Origin: Streptomyces sp. ADI96-02
GTDB lineage: Bacteria; Actinomycetota; Actinomycetes; Streptomycetales; Streptomycetaceae
Assembly (NCBI RefSeq): GCF_003846185.1
Contig: NZ_ML123034.1
Span: forward strand, 5,036,939 to 5,100,938
DNA: 64,000 bases
Reading direction: 5' to 3'
Position numbers and translations under genes: made by a program. Below are positions 35,297-43,503 of this stretch, piece by piece. The notes under the pieces were generated by a model. The model did no database searches, had not been told where the DNA came from, and worked only from the letters and a program-made list of their open reading frames with translations. Every line of letters begins with the position of its first letter. The stretch's first letter is position 1.

Positions 35297-37174
35297 CTAT
35301 TCACGGTCTTCCGCGGTCGCGCGGCGGCGCAGGGCGACCAGCAGCCCACCGCCCGTGAGGACGGCGACGGCGACGCCGAGTCCGCCGAGCACGCTGCCGG
35401 CGCTGCGGACGGAACCCGAGGGGCCGGCCGCGGAGGCCCCGGCCGCCGGGACGGCCGACCACCAGCTCCAGTAGCCGTCCTGGCCGAAGATGTTGCCCCC
35501 GGCCGACGGCATGGTCGTGATGGACGCGATGTGATCGGTGCGGTACGCCTCCACGGCATTCGGGTACGCCATGACGTTCATGTACCCGGTGTCGTACAGC
35601 CGCGACTCCAGTTGTCTGACCACAACCGCCCGCTTGGCGGGGTCGTACTCGGCCAGTTGCCTCGCGTAGAGCCGGTCGTAGAGCCGGTCGCAGATGAAGT
35701 TGTCGGTCGCGGCCGACTCCTTCGGGCGGGAGGGCAGCGCCGCGCAGGTGTGGATCGACAGGACGAAGTCGGGGTCCGGGTTGACGGACCAGCCGTCGAA
35801 GGCGAGGTCGTACTCTCCGGCGTACCAGGGGTCGGAGACGTTGTCGCGGCAGTCGACCTCCAGCCCGACGCCCAGGTTCCCCCACCACTCCTGGAGGTAC
35901 TTGCCGACCGCCTTGTCGTTGGGGTCGGTGGCGTGGCACAGGATGCGCAGGTCCAGCGGCCGGCCGTCCTCGCCGACCCGCTTGCCCTCACCGTTCCTCC
36001 GGTAGCCGGCCCGGTCCAGCAGGGCCGCGGCCCCGGCCGGGTTGTGGGCGATCCGCTGCCCGGCGGAGGGCCGCCAGAAGTAGTCGGCGAAGCGCGGCGG
36101 GATGTAGCCCTCGCCCTCGACGGCGTGGCCCCGGAACACCTTGTCGACGATGGCCCTGCGGTCGACCGCCATGAACAGCGCGCGCCGGACCCCGCGGTCC
36201 AGCAGCGCCGGATGGCCGTCGCCGAACCTCGTACCGTCCTTGGTCCGTGCGCCCGGATTGACCGCCAGGGCGAAGAAGCGCCGCCCCGGAGCGTCGTTCA
36301 CCCGGATGCCCGGGGCCTTCTCCAGCGAGGCGGCCTGGGCCGGGGTGAGGCCGGGGCTGCCCGCGACGAACGACACCTCGCCCTTGCGCAGGGCGGACAC
36401 CGCCGCGTCCTGGTCCTTGTAGTAGCGGAAGACGATCTCGTCGAACTTCGGCGGCCCGCGCCAGAAGTCCTTGTTGGCCCGCAGCCGCACGAAACTGTCG
36501 ACCTTGTAGTCGGTCAGGACGAACGGCCCGTTGCCGACGACGGGGAAGTCCACGTCGTTGTTGAACCGGGAGAGGTCGCCCACCTTCTCCCAGACGTGCC
36601 GGGGCACGATGGGCACGTCCAGCGCGGCCATCGTCGCCTGCGGCTTTCTGAGCCTGATGACCAGCGTGTCCGCGCGCGGTGCGGTCACCTTCGCGAAGTT
36701 GCCGACGAAGCTGCCGTTCGACGTCGCCGCGCCCTCGTCCGTCATCATCGTGTTGAACGTCCACGCGGCGTCCTCGGCGGTGGCCCGCCGCCCGTCCGAC
36801 CACGTCGAGTCCGACCGGATCGTGTACGTCCAGGTCAGCTTGTCCGGCGAGGACCGCCACGCGGTGGCGAGCCCCGGCACCGCCCGCTGGTCCCCGGCGT
36901 CGTAGTTGGTGAGGTAGTCGTACATCAGCCGGTGGATGCTCGTGCTGATCAGCCGCTGGGCGAGGAACGGGCTGAGCGAGTCGACGCTCTGCGCGACCGC
37001 GACAGTGAGCGTCGTCCGGGCCCCGGCGGCGTGAGCGGCGGCGGACCCCGGAGCGTCCGGAGGTCCCGGGACGACGGATGCGGCGACCAGCGCCAGGGCG
37101 GTCGCGCCCGAGCGGGCGAGGAGGCGCGGACGCGTGCGCTGCCGAGGTTCGCGGGAGGGGACTCGTGTGACCAT
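35297..37174 (-). CDS. ABC transporter substrate-binding protein, C-terminally membrane-anchored
   Basis: A 625-residue SBP_bac_5-type extracellular binding protein for peptides, nickel or related solutes. The N-terminus has Arg residues, a hydrophobic stretch (GATALALVAASVV) and an Ala-rich cleavage region, but no lipobox Cys. The ligand domain runs from TLTVAVAQSVDSLSPFL to about residue 560. The C-terminus has a hydrophobic helix, GGLGVAVAVLTGGGLLVAL, followed by RRR, so the protein appears tethered by this helix rather than by lipid. The start is ATG 37174, with GAGG upstream. It is first in the operon and its stop is 3 bp from the DppB-like gene. Confidence 0.9.
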   Translation of the reverse strand: MVTRVPSREPRQRTRPRLLARSGATALALVAASVVPGPPDAPGSAAAHAAGARTTLTVAVAQSVDSLSPFLAQRLISTSIHRLMYDYLTNYDAGDQRAVPGLATAWRSSPDKLTWTYTIRSDSTWSDGRRATAEDAAWTFNTMMTDEGAATSNGSFVGNFAKVTAPRADTLVIRLRKPQATMAALDVPIVPRHVWEKVGDLSRFNNDVDFPVVGNGPFVLTDYKVDSFVRLRANKDFWRGPPKFDEIVFRYYKDQDAAVSALRKGEVSFVAGSPGLTPAQAASLEKAPGIRVNDAPGRRFFALAVNPGARTKDGTRFGDGHPALLDRGVRRALFMAVDRRAIVDKVFRGHAVEGEGYIPPRFADYFWRPSAGQRIAHNPAGAAALLDRAGYRRNGEGKRVGEDGRPLDLRILCHATDPNDKAVGKYLQEWWGNLGVGLEVDCRDNVSDPWYAGEYDLAFDGWSVNPDPDFVLSIHTCAALPSRPKESAATDNFICDRLYDRLYARQLAEYDPAKRAVVVRQLESRLYDTGYMNVMAYPNAVEAYRTDHIASITTMPSAGGNIFGQDGYWSWWSAVPAAGASAAGPSGSVRSAGSVLGGLGVAVAVLTGGGLLVALRRRATAEDRE

Positions 37175-37316
37175 GGACGGGACCTCGCGTCATCACTCGC
37201 TCGGAGCAGGGCGGGCGGATCTCCGGTACACCGGTTGCCGAAGCGAAGGTCTACCAGCGCCGCCGACCCGCGTCAACGGTGACTCAAACGGCGTGTGGGC
37301 TGCGGCGATACGCCAA

Positions 37317-37348
37317 AGAGCCCGCACCGCGCGAGCGGTACGGGCTCT
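37317..37348 (-). terminator. Hairpin terminator downstream of the MinD-like T7SS gene
   Basis: AGAGCCCG (37317-37324) pairs with CGGGCTCT (37341-37348), with an inner CCGC/GCGG stem closing a GCGA loop. It lies 24 bp past the stop of the minus-strand MinD-like gene and separates it from the ABC operon. Confidence 0.7.
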
Positions 37349-37371
37349 CGTCGGCCGAGAACGCTACGGTC

Positions 37372-40300
37372 TCACCGACCGGATTCCGGCGGCACCTGAC
37401 CCGGCGTCCGCTGCCGTCCCGCGGGCGGCACGGGACCCTCCGGATCCGGCTGGCCTGCCGGATCGTCCGATCCGCGCTGCGGCGGCCCCTGCTGCGCGGC
37501 ACCTGCCGCGGGCGCTCCCGGCGGGCTCTGCGGAGGCAGCGGCTGCTGCCACCCGCCCTGCGCGCCGCCGGGCGCCGGCTGCGGCGGGTAGGGCTGCTGC
37601 GGAGGCAGCGGAGCACCCGGTCCGGCGGCCGGATATCCCCCGTACGGCGGCTGTGCGGGGTACGGCTGCTGGGAGTACGGCTGCGCGCCCGGCTGCGGCG
37701 GATAGGGCCGGCCGGGGGCGGGCTGCTGCGGCGCGTAGGGATGCTGGGCCTGGGCCTGGGCGGGCTGAGCCGGCGTCGGCCGGCCCGGGGCGTACGGGCC
37801 GGGGGGCTGGTGGCCCGGAGCCTGGTGGCCGGGGCCGGGCTGCTGCTGCGCGTACGGCTGACCGGGGGCGTACGGGGCGGAGGCAGGCTGACCGGGGCCC
37901 TGCTGACCGGGGCCCTGCTGCCCCGGGATCGGCTGTCCGGCCACGAACTGCTGTCCGGCCACCATCGGCTGTCCGGGCATCGGCTGTCCCTGGTAGCCCG
38001 GCTGGCCCGGCATCGGCGGGGCGAACTGCGGCGGCGGGCTTTGGCCGTCGGAGGTCCACAGCCCCTGCTGCTGCTGGGCGCGCGCGAAGTCCTCGGCGAC
38101 CAGGGCCGAGAGGTTGAAGTACGCCTCGCGGGTCTTGGGCCGCATCATGTCGAGGTCGACCTCGGCGCCCGCGGCCAGATGCTCGTCGAACGGGACGACG
38201 ACGACACCCCGGCATCGCGTCTCGAAGTGCTGCACGATGTCGTCCACCTTGATCATCTTGCCGGTCTCGCGGACCCCGGAGATGACGGTGAGTGAACGCT
38301 GCACCAGATCCGCGTACCCGTGGGCCGAGAGCCAGTCCAGGGTGGTGGAAGCGCTGGACGCGCCGTCGACGGAAGGCGTGGAGATGATGATCAGCTGGTC
38401 CGCGAGGTCCAGCACCCCGCGCATCGCGCTGTAGAGCAGCCCGGTGCCGGAGTCGGTGAGGATGATCGGGTACTGCTTGCCGAGCACGTCGATCGCGCGC
38501 CGGTAGTCCTCGTCGTTGAACGTCGTCGAGACGGCCGGGTCCACGTCGTTGGCGATGATCTCCAGCCCGGAGGACGCCTGCGAGGTGAACCGTCGGATGT
38601 CCATGTACGAGTTGAGGTACGGGATCGCCTGGACCAGGTCGCGGATGGTGGCCCCGGTCTCGCGGCGCACCCGGCGTCCCAGCGTGCCCGCGTCCGGGTT
38701 GGCGTCGATGGCGAGGATCTTGTCCTGCCGCTCGGTGGCCAGCGTGGAGCCGAGCGCCGTCGTCGTCGTGGTCTTGCCGACCCCGCCCTTGAGGCTGATG
38801 ACGGCGATCCGGTAGCAGGAGAGCACCGGCGTGCGGATCAGCTCCAGCTTGCGCTGCCGCTCGACCTCCTCCTTCTTCCCGCCCAGCTTGAACCGGGAGG
38901 CGGCGGAGGGCATCCGGCTGCTCCTGGCCCTCTGCTTACCGCGGACCAGGCGGTCGGAGGAGAGCTCGACGGCTGCCGTGTAACCGAGCGGCGCGCCGGG
39001 AACGGACCGCTCGCGCTGGTCGTGCGTGACCGGCGTGGGCCACCCGCCGCCGGCCCGCGGGTCGACGGGCTGCGGCTGTGCGCCGGGGCCGGCCTGCTGC
39101 TGACCCGGATGGGCGGGCTGCTCCGGCTGTCCGGGGTGGCCGTGCTGTCCGGGATGGCCTTGCTGTCCGGGGTGGGCGTGCTGCCCGGGGTGGGACTGGT
39201 GGGCCTGGGCCGGGAGGGCCTGGGCCGGGAGGTGGGGCGGCAGGCCCTGCGGCTGTTGGGGCGGCTGTGGTGTGTGGGGCGGCTGCGCCTGGGGGAACCC
39301 GTAGCCGCTCTGCGCGTTCTGCGGCGGCTGGGCGGGCGGGAAGCCGTAGCCGCCTGGCGCGTTCTGCCGCGGTTGCTGGAGCGGGAAGCCGTATCCGCCC
39401 GCGCCCTGCGGGGCCTGGGGGTGGGCCTGCGGGGGCAGCGGCGCGGCCTGGGCCGGGAACTGCTGTGCCTGCTGGGGAGGTTGGGGCTGCTGCGGAGGCC
39501 CGGACTGCTGGTACGTCGGCTGCGCCGGCGGGGCCGCCTGCGGGAAGCCGTAACCGCCGGGTGCTCCCTCGGCCGGCTCGACGCCGGGCCACTGCCCCGC
39601 GGGCTGGGGGGCGGACGGCTGCGGGGCCGCCGGCTGGAAGGCGGGCGGCAGCGGCGGCAGCGCACCGCTCTGAGCGGGCGGGGACCACGGGACCGGCGCG
39701 GCGGCGGCCTGCGGCACGTCCGGCACCTGCGGAGCCTGCTGCGGAACGGCGTCCTCGGGCACGGCGTCGTGCGGCGTCGCGTCGGCCGCAGCGCCGGACG
39801 GCGGGTCGCCGCCCTCGGCGTCCCGCGCGGCGGTACCGGTCGCGGCGGACGCGTCCGCCGTGTACGAGTCATCCGAAGGGCTCGCGCCGTCCGGGAGACC
39901 GCCGGCCTCCGCCGGGGCGCCTCCGTCCGGCTCCGCCCCGGAACCGTTCCCGGAGTCGCCCGCCGCCCCGGCCACCCCGGAGGCGTCCCGCGCGCCCGCG
40001 CCTGCGTTGCCCGCCGCTCGCGCGTCGTACGGCTCGTCGACGGAGCCCGGCTCCGCCGACGCGCCACCGGCGACCACGTCGGCACGCCGCTCCGGCTCCG
40101 GCACCCGGTCCGACGCCGTCCCGGCGGCCTTCGCCTCGGCCTCGCGCTCCGCGATCTCCCGCTTGAGGGCGGCCGGCGTGAACCGCATCGTGGCACCGCT
40201 CTCCACATCGCCGCCCCCGAACGTCCCGCTGTCACGCGGCGGTTCGGCAGGAGCGGCTGGAGGTGCGGGGGCGACCGGTTGTGGCGGAAGGGGCGGCGAC

Positions 40301-40566
40301 GGAGGCGCGGGCGTCCAGTGCGGATCGAAACCGCCCGGAGCCGGCGCACCCGGCACGGAGACGGGCGCTCCGTTCGGTGGCGGAGGCGGCGGCGCCAGAT
40401 GCGAACCCGCTCCGCCGGAGGAGTCCCCCGCCGCGTTCTGCGTGTACCAGGCGGGAGGGGTGTAGTCGATGGTGAACTCACCCGTCATCTCGGCGGGATC
40501 CGCGTCGGACGACTCGTCGACGGGCAGATCCCATCGGCCGCGGTTCTCGTCCCGATCGCCGTTCAC
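37372..40566 (-). CDS. T7SS-linked MinD/ParA-like ATPase with proline-rich repeat arms (EspI-like)
   Basis: A 1064-residue protein. Residues 1-590 are Pro/Gln/Ala-rich and disordered, with GYGFP repeats (about 335-432) and HPGQ repeats (about 454-488). A MinD/ParA ATPase domain follows at about 590-835: the deviant Walker A SLKGGVGKTT, IDANPDAGTLG, and LTDSGTGLL. The last ~230 residues are again Pro/Gln/Tyr-rich (QPYPPQP type). The layout matches mycobacterial EspI, a Pro-rich MinD-like ATPase of ESX-1. GTG 40566 is the start because a perfect AGGAGG lies just before it; the frame is open further upstream. It probably links ATP status to secretion, by analogy. Confidence 0.8.
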   Translation of the reverse strand: MNGDRDENRGRWDLPVDESSDADPAEMTGEFTIDYTPPAWYTQNAAGDSSGGAGSHLAPPPPPPNGAPVSVPGAPAPGGFDPHWTPAPPSPPLPPQPVAPAPPAAPAEPPRDSGTFGGGDVESGATMRFTPAALKREIAEREAEAKAAGTASDRVPEPERRADVVAGGASAEPGSVDEPYDARAAGNAGAGARDASGVAGAAGDSGNGSGAEPDGGAPAEAGGLPDGASPSDDSYTADASAATGTAARDAEGGDPPSGAAADATPHDAVPEDAVPQQAPQVPDVPQAAAAPVPWSPPAQSGALPPLPPAFQPAAPQPSAPQPAGQWPGVEPAEGAPGGYGFPQAAPPAQPTYQQSGPPQQPQPPQQAQQFPAQAAPLPPQAHPQAPQGAGGYGFPLQQPRQNAPGGYGFPPAQPPQNAQSGYGFPQAQPPHTPQPPQQPQGLPPHLPAQALPAQAHQSHPGQHAHPGQQGHPGQHGHPGQPEQPAHPGQQQAGPGAQPQPVDPRAGGGWPTPVTHDQRERSVPGAPLGYTAAVELSSDRLVRGKQRARSSRMPSAASRFKLGGKKEEVERQRKLELIRTPVLSCYRIAVISLKGGVGKTTTTTALGSTLATERQDKILAIDANPDAGTLGRRVRRETGATIRDLVQAIPYLNSYMDIRRFTSQASSGLEIIANDVDPAVSTTFNDEDYRRAIDVLGKQYPIILTDSGTGLLYSAMRGVLDLADQLIIISTPSVDGASSASTTLDWLSAHGYADLVQRSLTVISGVRETGKMIKVDDIVQHFETRCRGVVVVPFDEHLAAGAEVDLDMMRPKTREAYFNLSALVAEDFARAQQQQGLWTSDGQSPPPQFAPPMPGQPGYQGQPMPGQPMVAGQQFVAGQPIPGQQGPGQQGPGQPASAPYAPGQPYAQQQPGPGHQAPGHQPPGPYAPGRPTPAQPAQAQAQHPYAPQQPAPGRPYPPQPGAQPYSQQPYPAQPPYGGYPAAGPGAPLPPQQPYPPQPAPGGAQGGWQQPLPPQSPPGAPAAGAAQQGPPQRGSDDPAGQPDPEGPVPPAGRQRTPGQVPPESGR
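39101..39560 (-). repeat. Coding repeats HPGQ and GYGFP within the MinD-like gene
   Basis: On the minus strand 39101-39200 encodes six-residue units (HPGQHA, HPGQQG, HPGQHG, then HPGQPEQPA, HPGQQ). The stretch 39270-39560 encodes four spaced copies of G-YGFP flanked by Gln/Pro. Both lie in the disordered N-terminal arm. Confidence 0.8.
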
Positions 40567-40928
40567 TTTGCCTCCTGGTGTGGTCGAGCACCCTTGTGCC
40601 GTGGTGGGTGGGGGCGACCGTTCCCGTTCGTCCGGTACGCCCGGCTCTCCCCTGGCGACGCGCATCACCCGCTCGCAGGTCTTCTCCCGCGCCCTCACCC
40701 ACCCTAATCGCCATCGGGCCGACTCAGGCAGGCCGTATCGGACGCCGAAGAGCCTCCGGAGGATCGCGTGCGGCGGCCCCGGCGGATCGCCTGCCGCGCC
40801 CCGGCGAACCGGGTGCGGCACGACCGGAGGCAGGAGACCGCCGACGCACGCCATCGCGTCGCGTACGGACGCGGCGAAGGGCGGCGGCCCCGACCGGCCC
40901 GCCACCCTCGTCGTCCACCCGGGGACCG
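40567..40928. other. 362-bp spacer between the MinD-like and DUF397 genes
   Basis: No convincing gene is seen on either strand, although the MinD-like frame stays open across it. A minus-strand TAGGGT (complement of 40701-40706) could be a -10 for the MinD-like gene, but the -35 at 17 bp is poor. The AGGAGG ribosome site of that gene lies at the left edge. I see no strong hairpin. Confidence 0.4.
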
Positions 40929-41162
40929 CTACGTGAGGTCGAACTCCCCGTCGCGCGCGCCCAGGACGAACGCCGTCCACTCGGCCTCCGTGTACCGCAG
41001 GACGGTGTCCGGGTCGAGCGACGAGCGCATCGCGACCCCGCCTCCGGGCAGATGCGCGATCTCGACCCGCTCCTCGACGTCCTCGGTGCCGGGCGCGCTC
41101 AGCCACGTCACCTCCGAGATGTCGAGAGCGTAGAGCTCGTCCTTCTCCTGCTGGGTGCCCAT
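40929..41162 (-). CDS. bldB: DUF397 protein, candidate BldB developmental regulator
   Basis: A 77-residue acidic protein ending in the DUF397 core: GGVAMRSSLDPDTVLRY, then EAEWTAFVLGARDGEFDL. DUF397 proteins are common in Streptomyces, and BldB, needed for aerial growth, belongs to this group; from memory bldB lies within the T7SS locus, which supports the symbol but needs a direct comparison. Most DUF397 genes sit beside an XRE-type regulator; none is here. The start at 41162 has GAAGGGA seven bases before it. An upstream ATG at 41204 would give 91 residues, nearer my recollection of about 98 for S. coelicolor BldB. Confidence 0.65.
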   Translation of the reverse strand: MGTQQEKDELYALDISEVTWLSAPGTEDVEERVEIAHLPGGGVAMRSSLDPDTVLRYTEAEWTAFVLGARDGEFDLT

Positions 41163-41248
41163 GCCGGCGTCCCTTCGATCGAACGGTGTCGTTGTCTGCC
41201 CCATGCTCCCCGCTGGAAGCGGCGCGCGTCGGGGGAATGCGGCAGGAT

Positions 41249-41983
41249 TCAGTCCATCCGGCGAGCCGCGCCCAGCAGACCCGTCTCCGCGTCCGTCGCG
41301 CTCGTCATCACCCAGTGGCGCTCGCGGCCCGCCACCCAGAGTGTGACACCGTCCGCGAGGGTCGGCAGCGCCTCCCACTCCGCCTGCGCGAGCCCGAGGA
41401 TCCGGCCGATCTGCTCCGCCTCGGTGGGCGAGACCCGCTGGACGCCCACCAGCGCGGACGAACGCATCAACCTCGGTGCCACGGGGCTCAGATAGGGCAG
41501 CAGCGTCAGCACCGACTGCCAGGGGGAGGAGACCACCCGGCCTCTCGGCGGTCGCATGCCGCAGTCCCGTACGACCACCACCGGACTGCCCACGGTCGCA
41601 CCCGTCGGCGGCACCCGGCCCACGTCGTACAGGGAGACGCACTCCAGTCCGGCTCCGGCCGCCTGCGCCAGCGTCGTCCACGCCTGGACCCGTCCGGTCT
41701 CCACCGCCACCCGCGCCCCGGTGCCCGCCGCCCGCAGGGCCAGCACCTGCGCCGTCCAGAGGCCGCCGATCAGCGTGACGTCGTACGGCGCGGGCCGGTG
41801 GAAGCCGATCAACTGCGGGCGGTCCTCGGCGTCGTTGCCGATGATGACGCCGTCGTCGCCGACCGGCAGCGACAGCGCGCCCAGATGGTCGGCGGCCACG
41901 GTGTGCCCCGCGTGGCGCGGGCCGCGCAGCCCCCGCAGGCCGCGCCTCGGCTCGGTCGTCCGGTTCGTCACGACGCCCCTCAC
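41249..41983 (-). CDS. Unknown T7SS-associated soluble protein, translationally coupled to EccE
   Basis: A 244-residue protein without signal peptide or membrane helix. I do not recognise a named domain. The body is alpha/beta in texture (HLGALSLPVGDDGVIIGND, then VGSPVVVVRDCGMRPPRGR), and the C-terminus (AEWEALPTLADGVTLWVAG) is moderately hydrophobic. The GTG at 41983 overlaps the eccE stop (GTGA) and uses GGGAGGAG within the end of eccE, so the two proteins should be made in a fixed ratio. That suggests a cytosolic partner of EccE. EspG-type chaperone was considered but no matching motif was seen. Confidence 0.65.
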   Translation of the reverse strand: MRGVVTNRTTEPRRGLRGLRGPRHAGHTVAADHLGALSLPVGDDGVIIGNDAEDRPQLIGFHRPAPYDVTLIGGLWTAQVLALRAAGTGARVAVETGRVQAWTTLAQAAGAGLECVSLYDVGRVPPTGATVGSPVVVVRDCGMRPPRGRVVSSPWQSVLTLLPYLSPVAPRLMRSSALVGVQRVSPTEAEQIGRILGLAQAEWEALPTLADGVTLWVAGRERHWVMTSATDAETGLLGAARRMD

Positions 41984-43320
41984 TGCGCTCCTCCCAGCGG
42001 AAGCGTCGCCAGCACACCCGGCAACTGCTCGCGGTCCAGCCGTACGAGACCCACCTTGGCGTGGCGCGCGGCCTGCTCCAACGTCCTTCGGACACCGACC
42101 AGTTCGGTGTCCGATCCCCCGGTCACCCGGACATGGCCGCTCACCTGCGTCGAGCCCTGCCGACCGCCCTGACGTACCGTCAGGCTGAAGGTCGTCGCAT
42201 GGGCCGGCACCGAGGTCAGCAGCGCCACCAACTGCGGCAGCGGCGTCGCGCCCCGGCCCAGTTCGGGCCAGCGGTCCACCGCGTACGTGGTGTGCCACCG
42301 GTCGTCGCACCGCCACACCCTCGACGTCTCCGTCGTACGGCGCTGCGGCGCGGCGTCCGGCCGCCCGGCCCGGCCCGACAGGATCGGGCTGGCGCACGCC
42401 GACGTCGCGACCGCCGAGTTCAGCTCCTCCTGGTCGAGCACCACGGCCCGGAAGCCCGCCCCGGTGATCCGGCTCGCCACATGGTCGGCGACCCGCACCA
42501 GGCACCGCTGCGCCCCCTCGACCCCGCCGCCGCGCGCCTCGATCGCCTCACGGCACAGCTCCGGATCCAGCTTCACCGCCACCCACGTCATCCGCAGGGC
42601 GGGAGCACCGGTCCGGTCCTGGAGCGGCGCGTACGAGAGCCGGGCCACCGACTGCTGCGGCAGGTGCGGCGCGGGAGCGCAGCGCACCTGCTGCACCAAC
42701 TGCGCCGACTCCAGCACGATGTCGTCCACGGTGAGGGCGTCGCCCAGCAGGGACAACGGAAGCGAACGGGCGCCGAACGCCGGCCGCAGCGCCTCACCGC
42801 TCGCCTCGACCCGCACCACCGCGGTCAGGAAGGAACCGTCGCCGACCATGCCCACCGTGCGGTGGTCGCGGTCCACGTATATGTGGGGGCCGAACCCGGG
42901 CACGCTCTCCGCGACCGGGGCCAGCATCGGCTCGGCGTCCGGGGCCGGGGCGGTCGCCGTGCGCCGGCGGGCCCTGAGCGCCAGGGCGGTGGCGAGCCAG
43001 TCCTGAACGGCCCGGCCCCGGCGGCGCACCACCGCGAGCGGAACGAGCAGGCAGGCCAGCACCAGCGCGGGCGCCAGCCACGCGCCGCCGAGCGCCAGAC
43101 CGGCCGCGGCGAGCGCCAGGGCCGCCTCGACGATGACCAACTGCCGCAGGACGGGCCGCACCCGGCCGGTCCGCGAGATGGAGTGCAGCGTCGTCGCGGC
43201 GGGGGCGCTCGGTGCGGGTGAGGGGCTGGTCGCGGCGGGTTCGTTGCTGCGTTGCCGCCGGGAAGGCCCGAGGCTCCGGCGGGCGGACCGCCCAGTACGC
43301 TCACGCGTAGCTGCACCCAT
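41980..43320 (-). CDS. eccE: Type VII secretion protein EccE
   Basis: A 446-residue membrane component of the ESX core complex. After an Arg/Pro/Ala-rich N-terminus come two adjacent hydrophobic helices (VIVEAALALAAAGLALGG and LAPALVLACLLVPLAVV). The soluble EccE domain follows (VPGFGPHIYVDRDHRTVGMVGDGSFL). Actinobacterial EccE proteins have this two-helix-plus-soluble layout. The start at 43320 has GAGGGGG upstream. It is divergent from eccB across a 183-bp spacer. Confidence 0.85.
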   Translation of the reverse strand: MGAATRERTGRSARRSLGPSRRQRSNEPAATSPSPAPSAPAATTLHSISRTGRVRPVLRQLVIVEAALALAAAGLALGGAWLAPALVLACLLVPLAVVRRRGRAVQDWLATALALRARRRTATAPAPDAEPMLAPVAESVPGFGPHIYVDRDHRTVGMVGDGSFLTAVVRVEASGEALRPAFGARSLPLSLLGDALTVDDIVLESAQLVQQVRCAPAPHLPQQSVARLSYAPLQDRTGAPALRMTWVAVKLDPELCREAIEARGGGVEGAQRCLVRVADHVASRITGAGFRAVVLDQEELNSAVATSACASPILSGRAGRPDAAPQRRTTETSRVWRCDDRWHTTYAVDRWPELGRGATPLPQLVALLTSVPAHATTFSLTVRQGGRQGSTQVSGHVRVTGGSDTELVGVRRTLEQAARHAKVGLVRLDREQLPGVLATLPLGGAQ

Positions 43321-43354
43321 CGCCGCGTTGCCCCCTCGTGTCCGTATTCACCGT

Positions 43355-43384
43355 TTTTTACACGGGTGTTGATCGGGTCGTCAC
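43355..43384 (-). promoter_or_regulatory. Candidate promoter of the eccE operon
   Basis: On the minus strand GTGACG (complement of 43379-43384) and TAAAAA (complement of 43355-43360) are 18 bp apart. The A-run is striking in such GC-rich DNA. The start site would fall near 43348, 28 bp before the eccE start codon. Confidence 0.4.
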
Positions 43385-43503
43385 CCTACCTGAGCAGTGT
43401 GCGCAGGGCTCCAAGAGGCATAGTAGGGGCCCGGTGCGACCTCGGGGGCGGGCGGCGTGTGTGGCACCCTGGTCGACCACTGGGGAGAAGGGGCAGCGGA
43501 CAT

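Noticed and set aside
39101..39560. Non-coding tandem repeat
   Set aside because: The periods keep the reading frame of the MinD-like gene and encode recurring peptide units, so it is a coding repeat.
38320..40707. 795-residue plus-strand frame opposite the MinD-like gene
   Set aside because: Arg/Leu/Gly composition comes from the proline-rich codons of the real gene; no ribosome site.
40567..40928. Extension of the MinD-like protein upstream to 41106
   Set aside because: A perfect AGGAGG directly precedes GTG 40566 and the upstream residues have no family character.
41249..41983. EspG chaperone assignment
   Set aside because: Position fits, but no EspG-like motif or length match was seen.
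43252..43503. Upstream extension of EccB
   Set aside because: The family N-terminus starts at ATG 43504 with its own ribosome site, and the extension would overlap the divergent eccE start.
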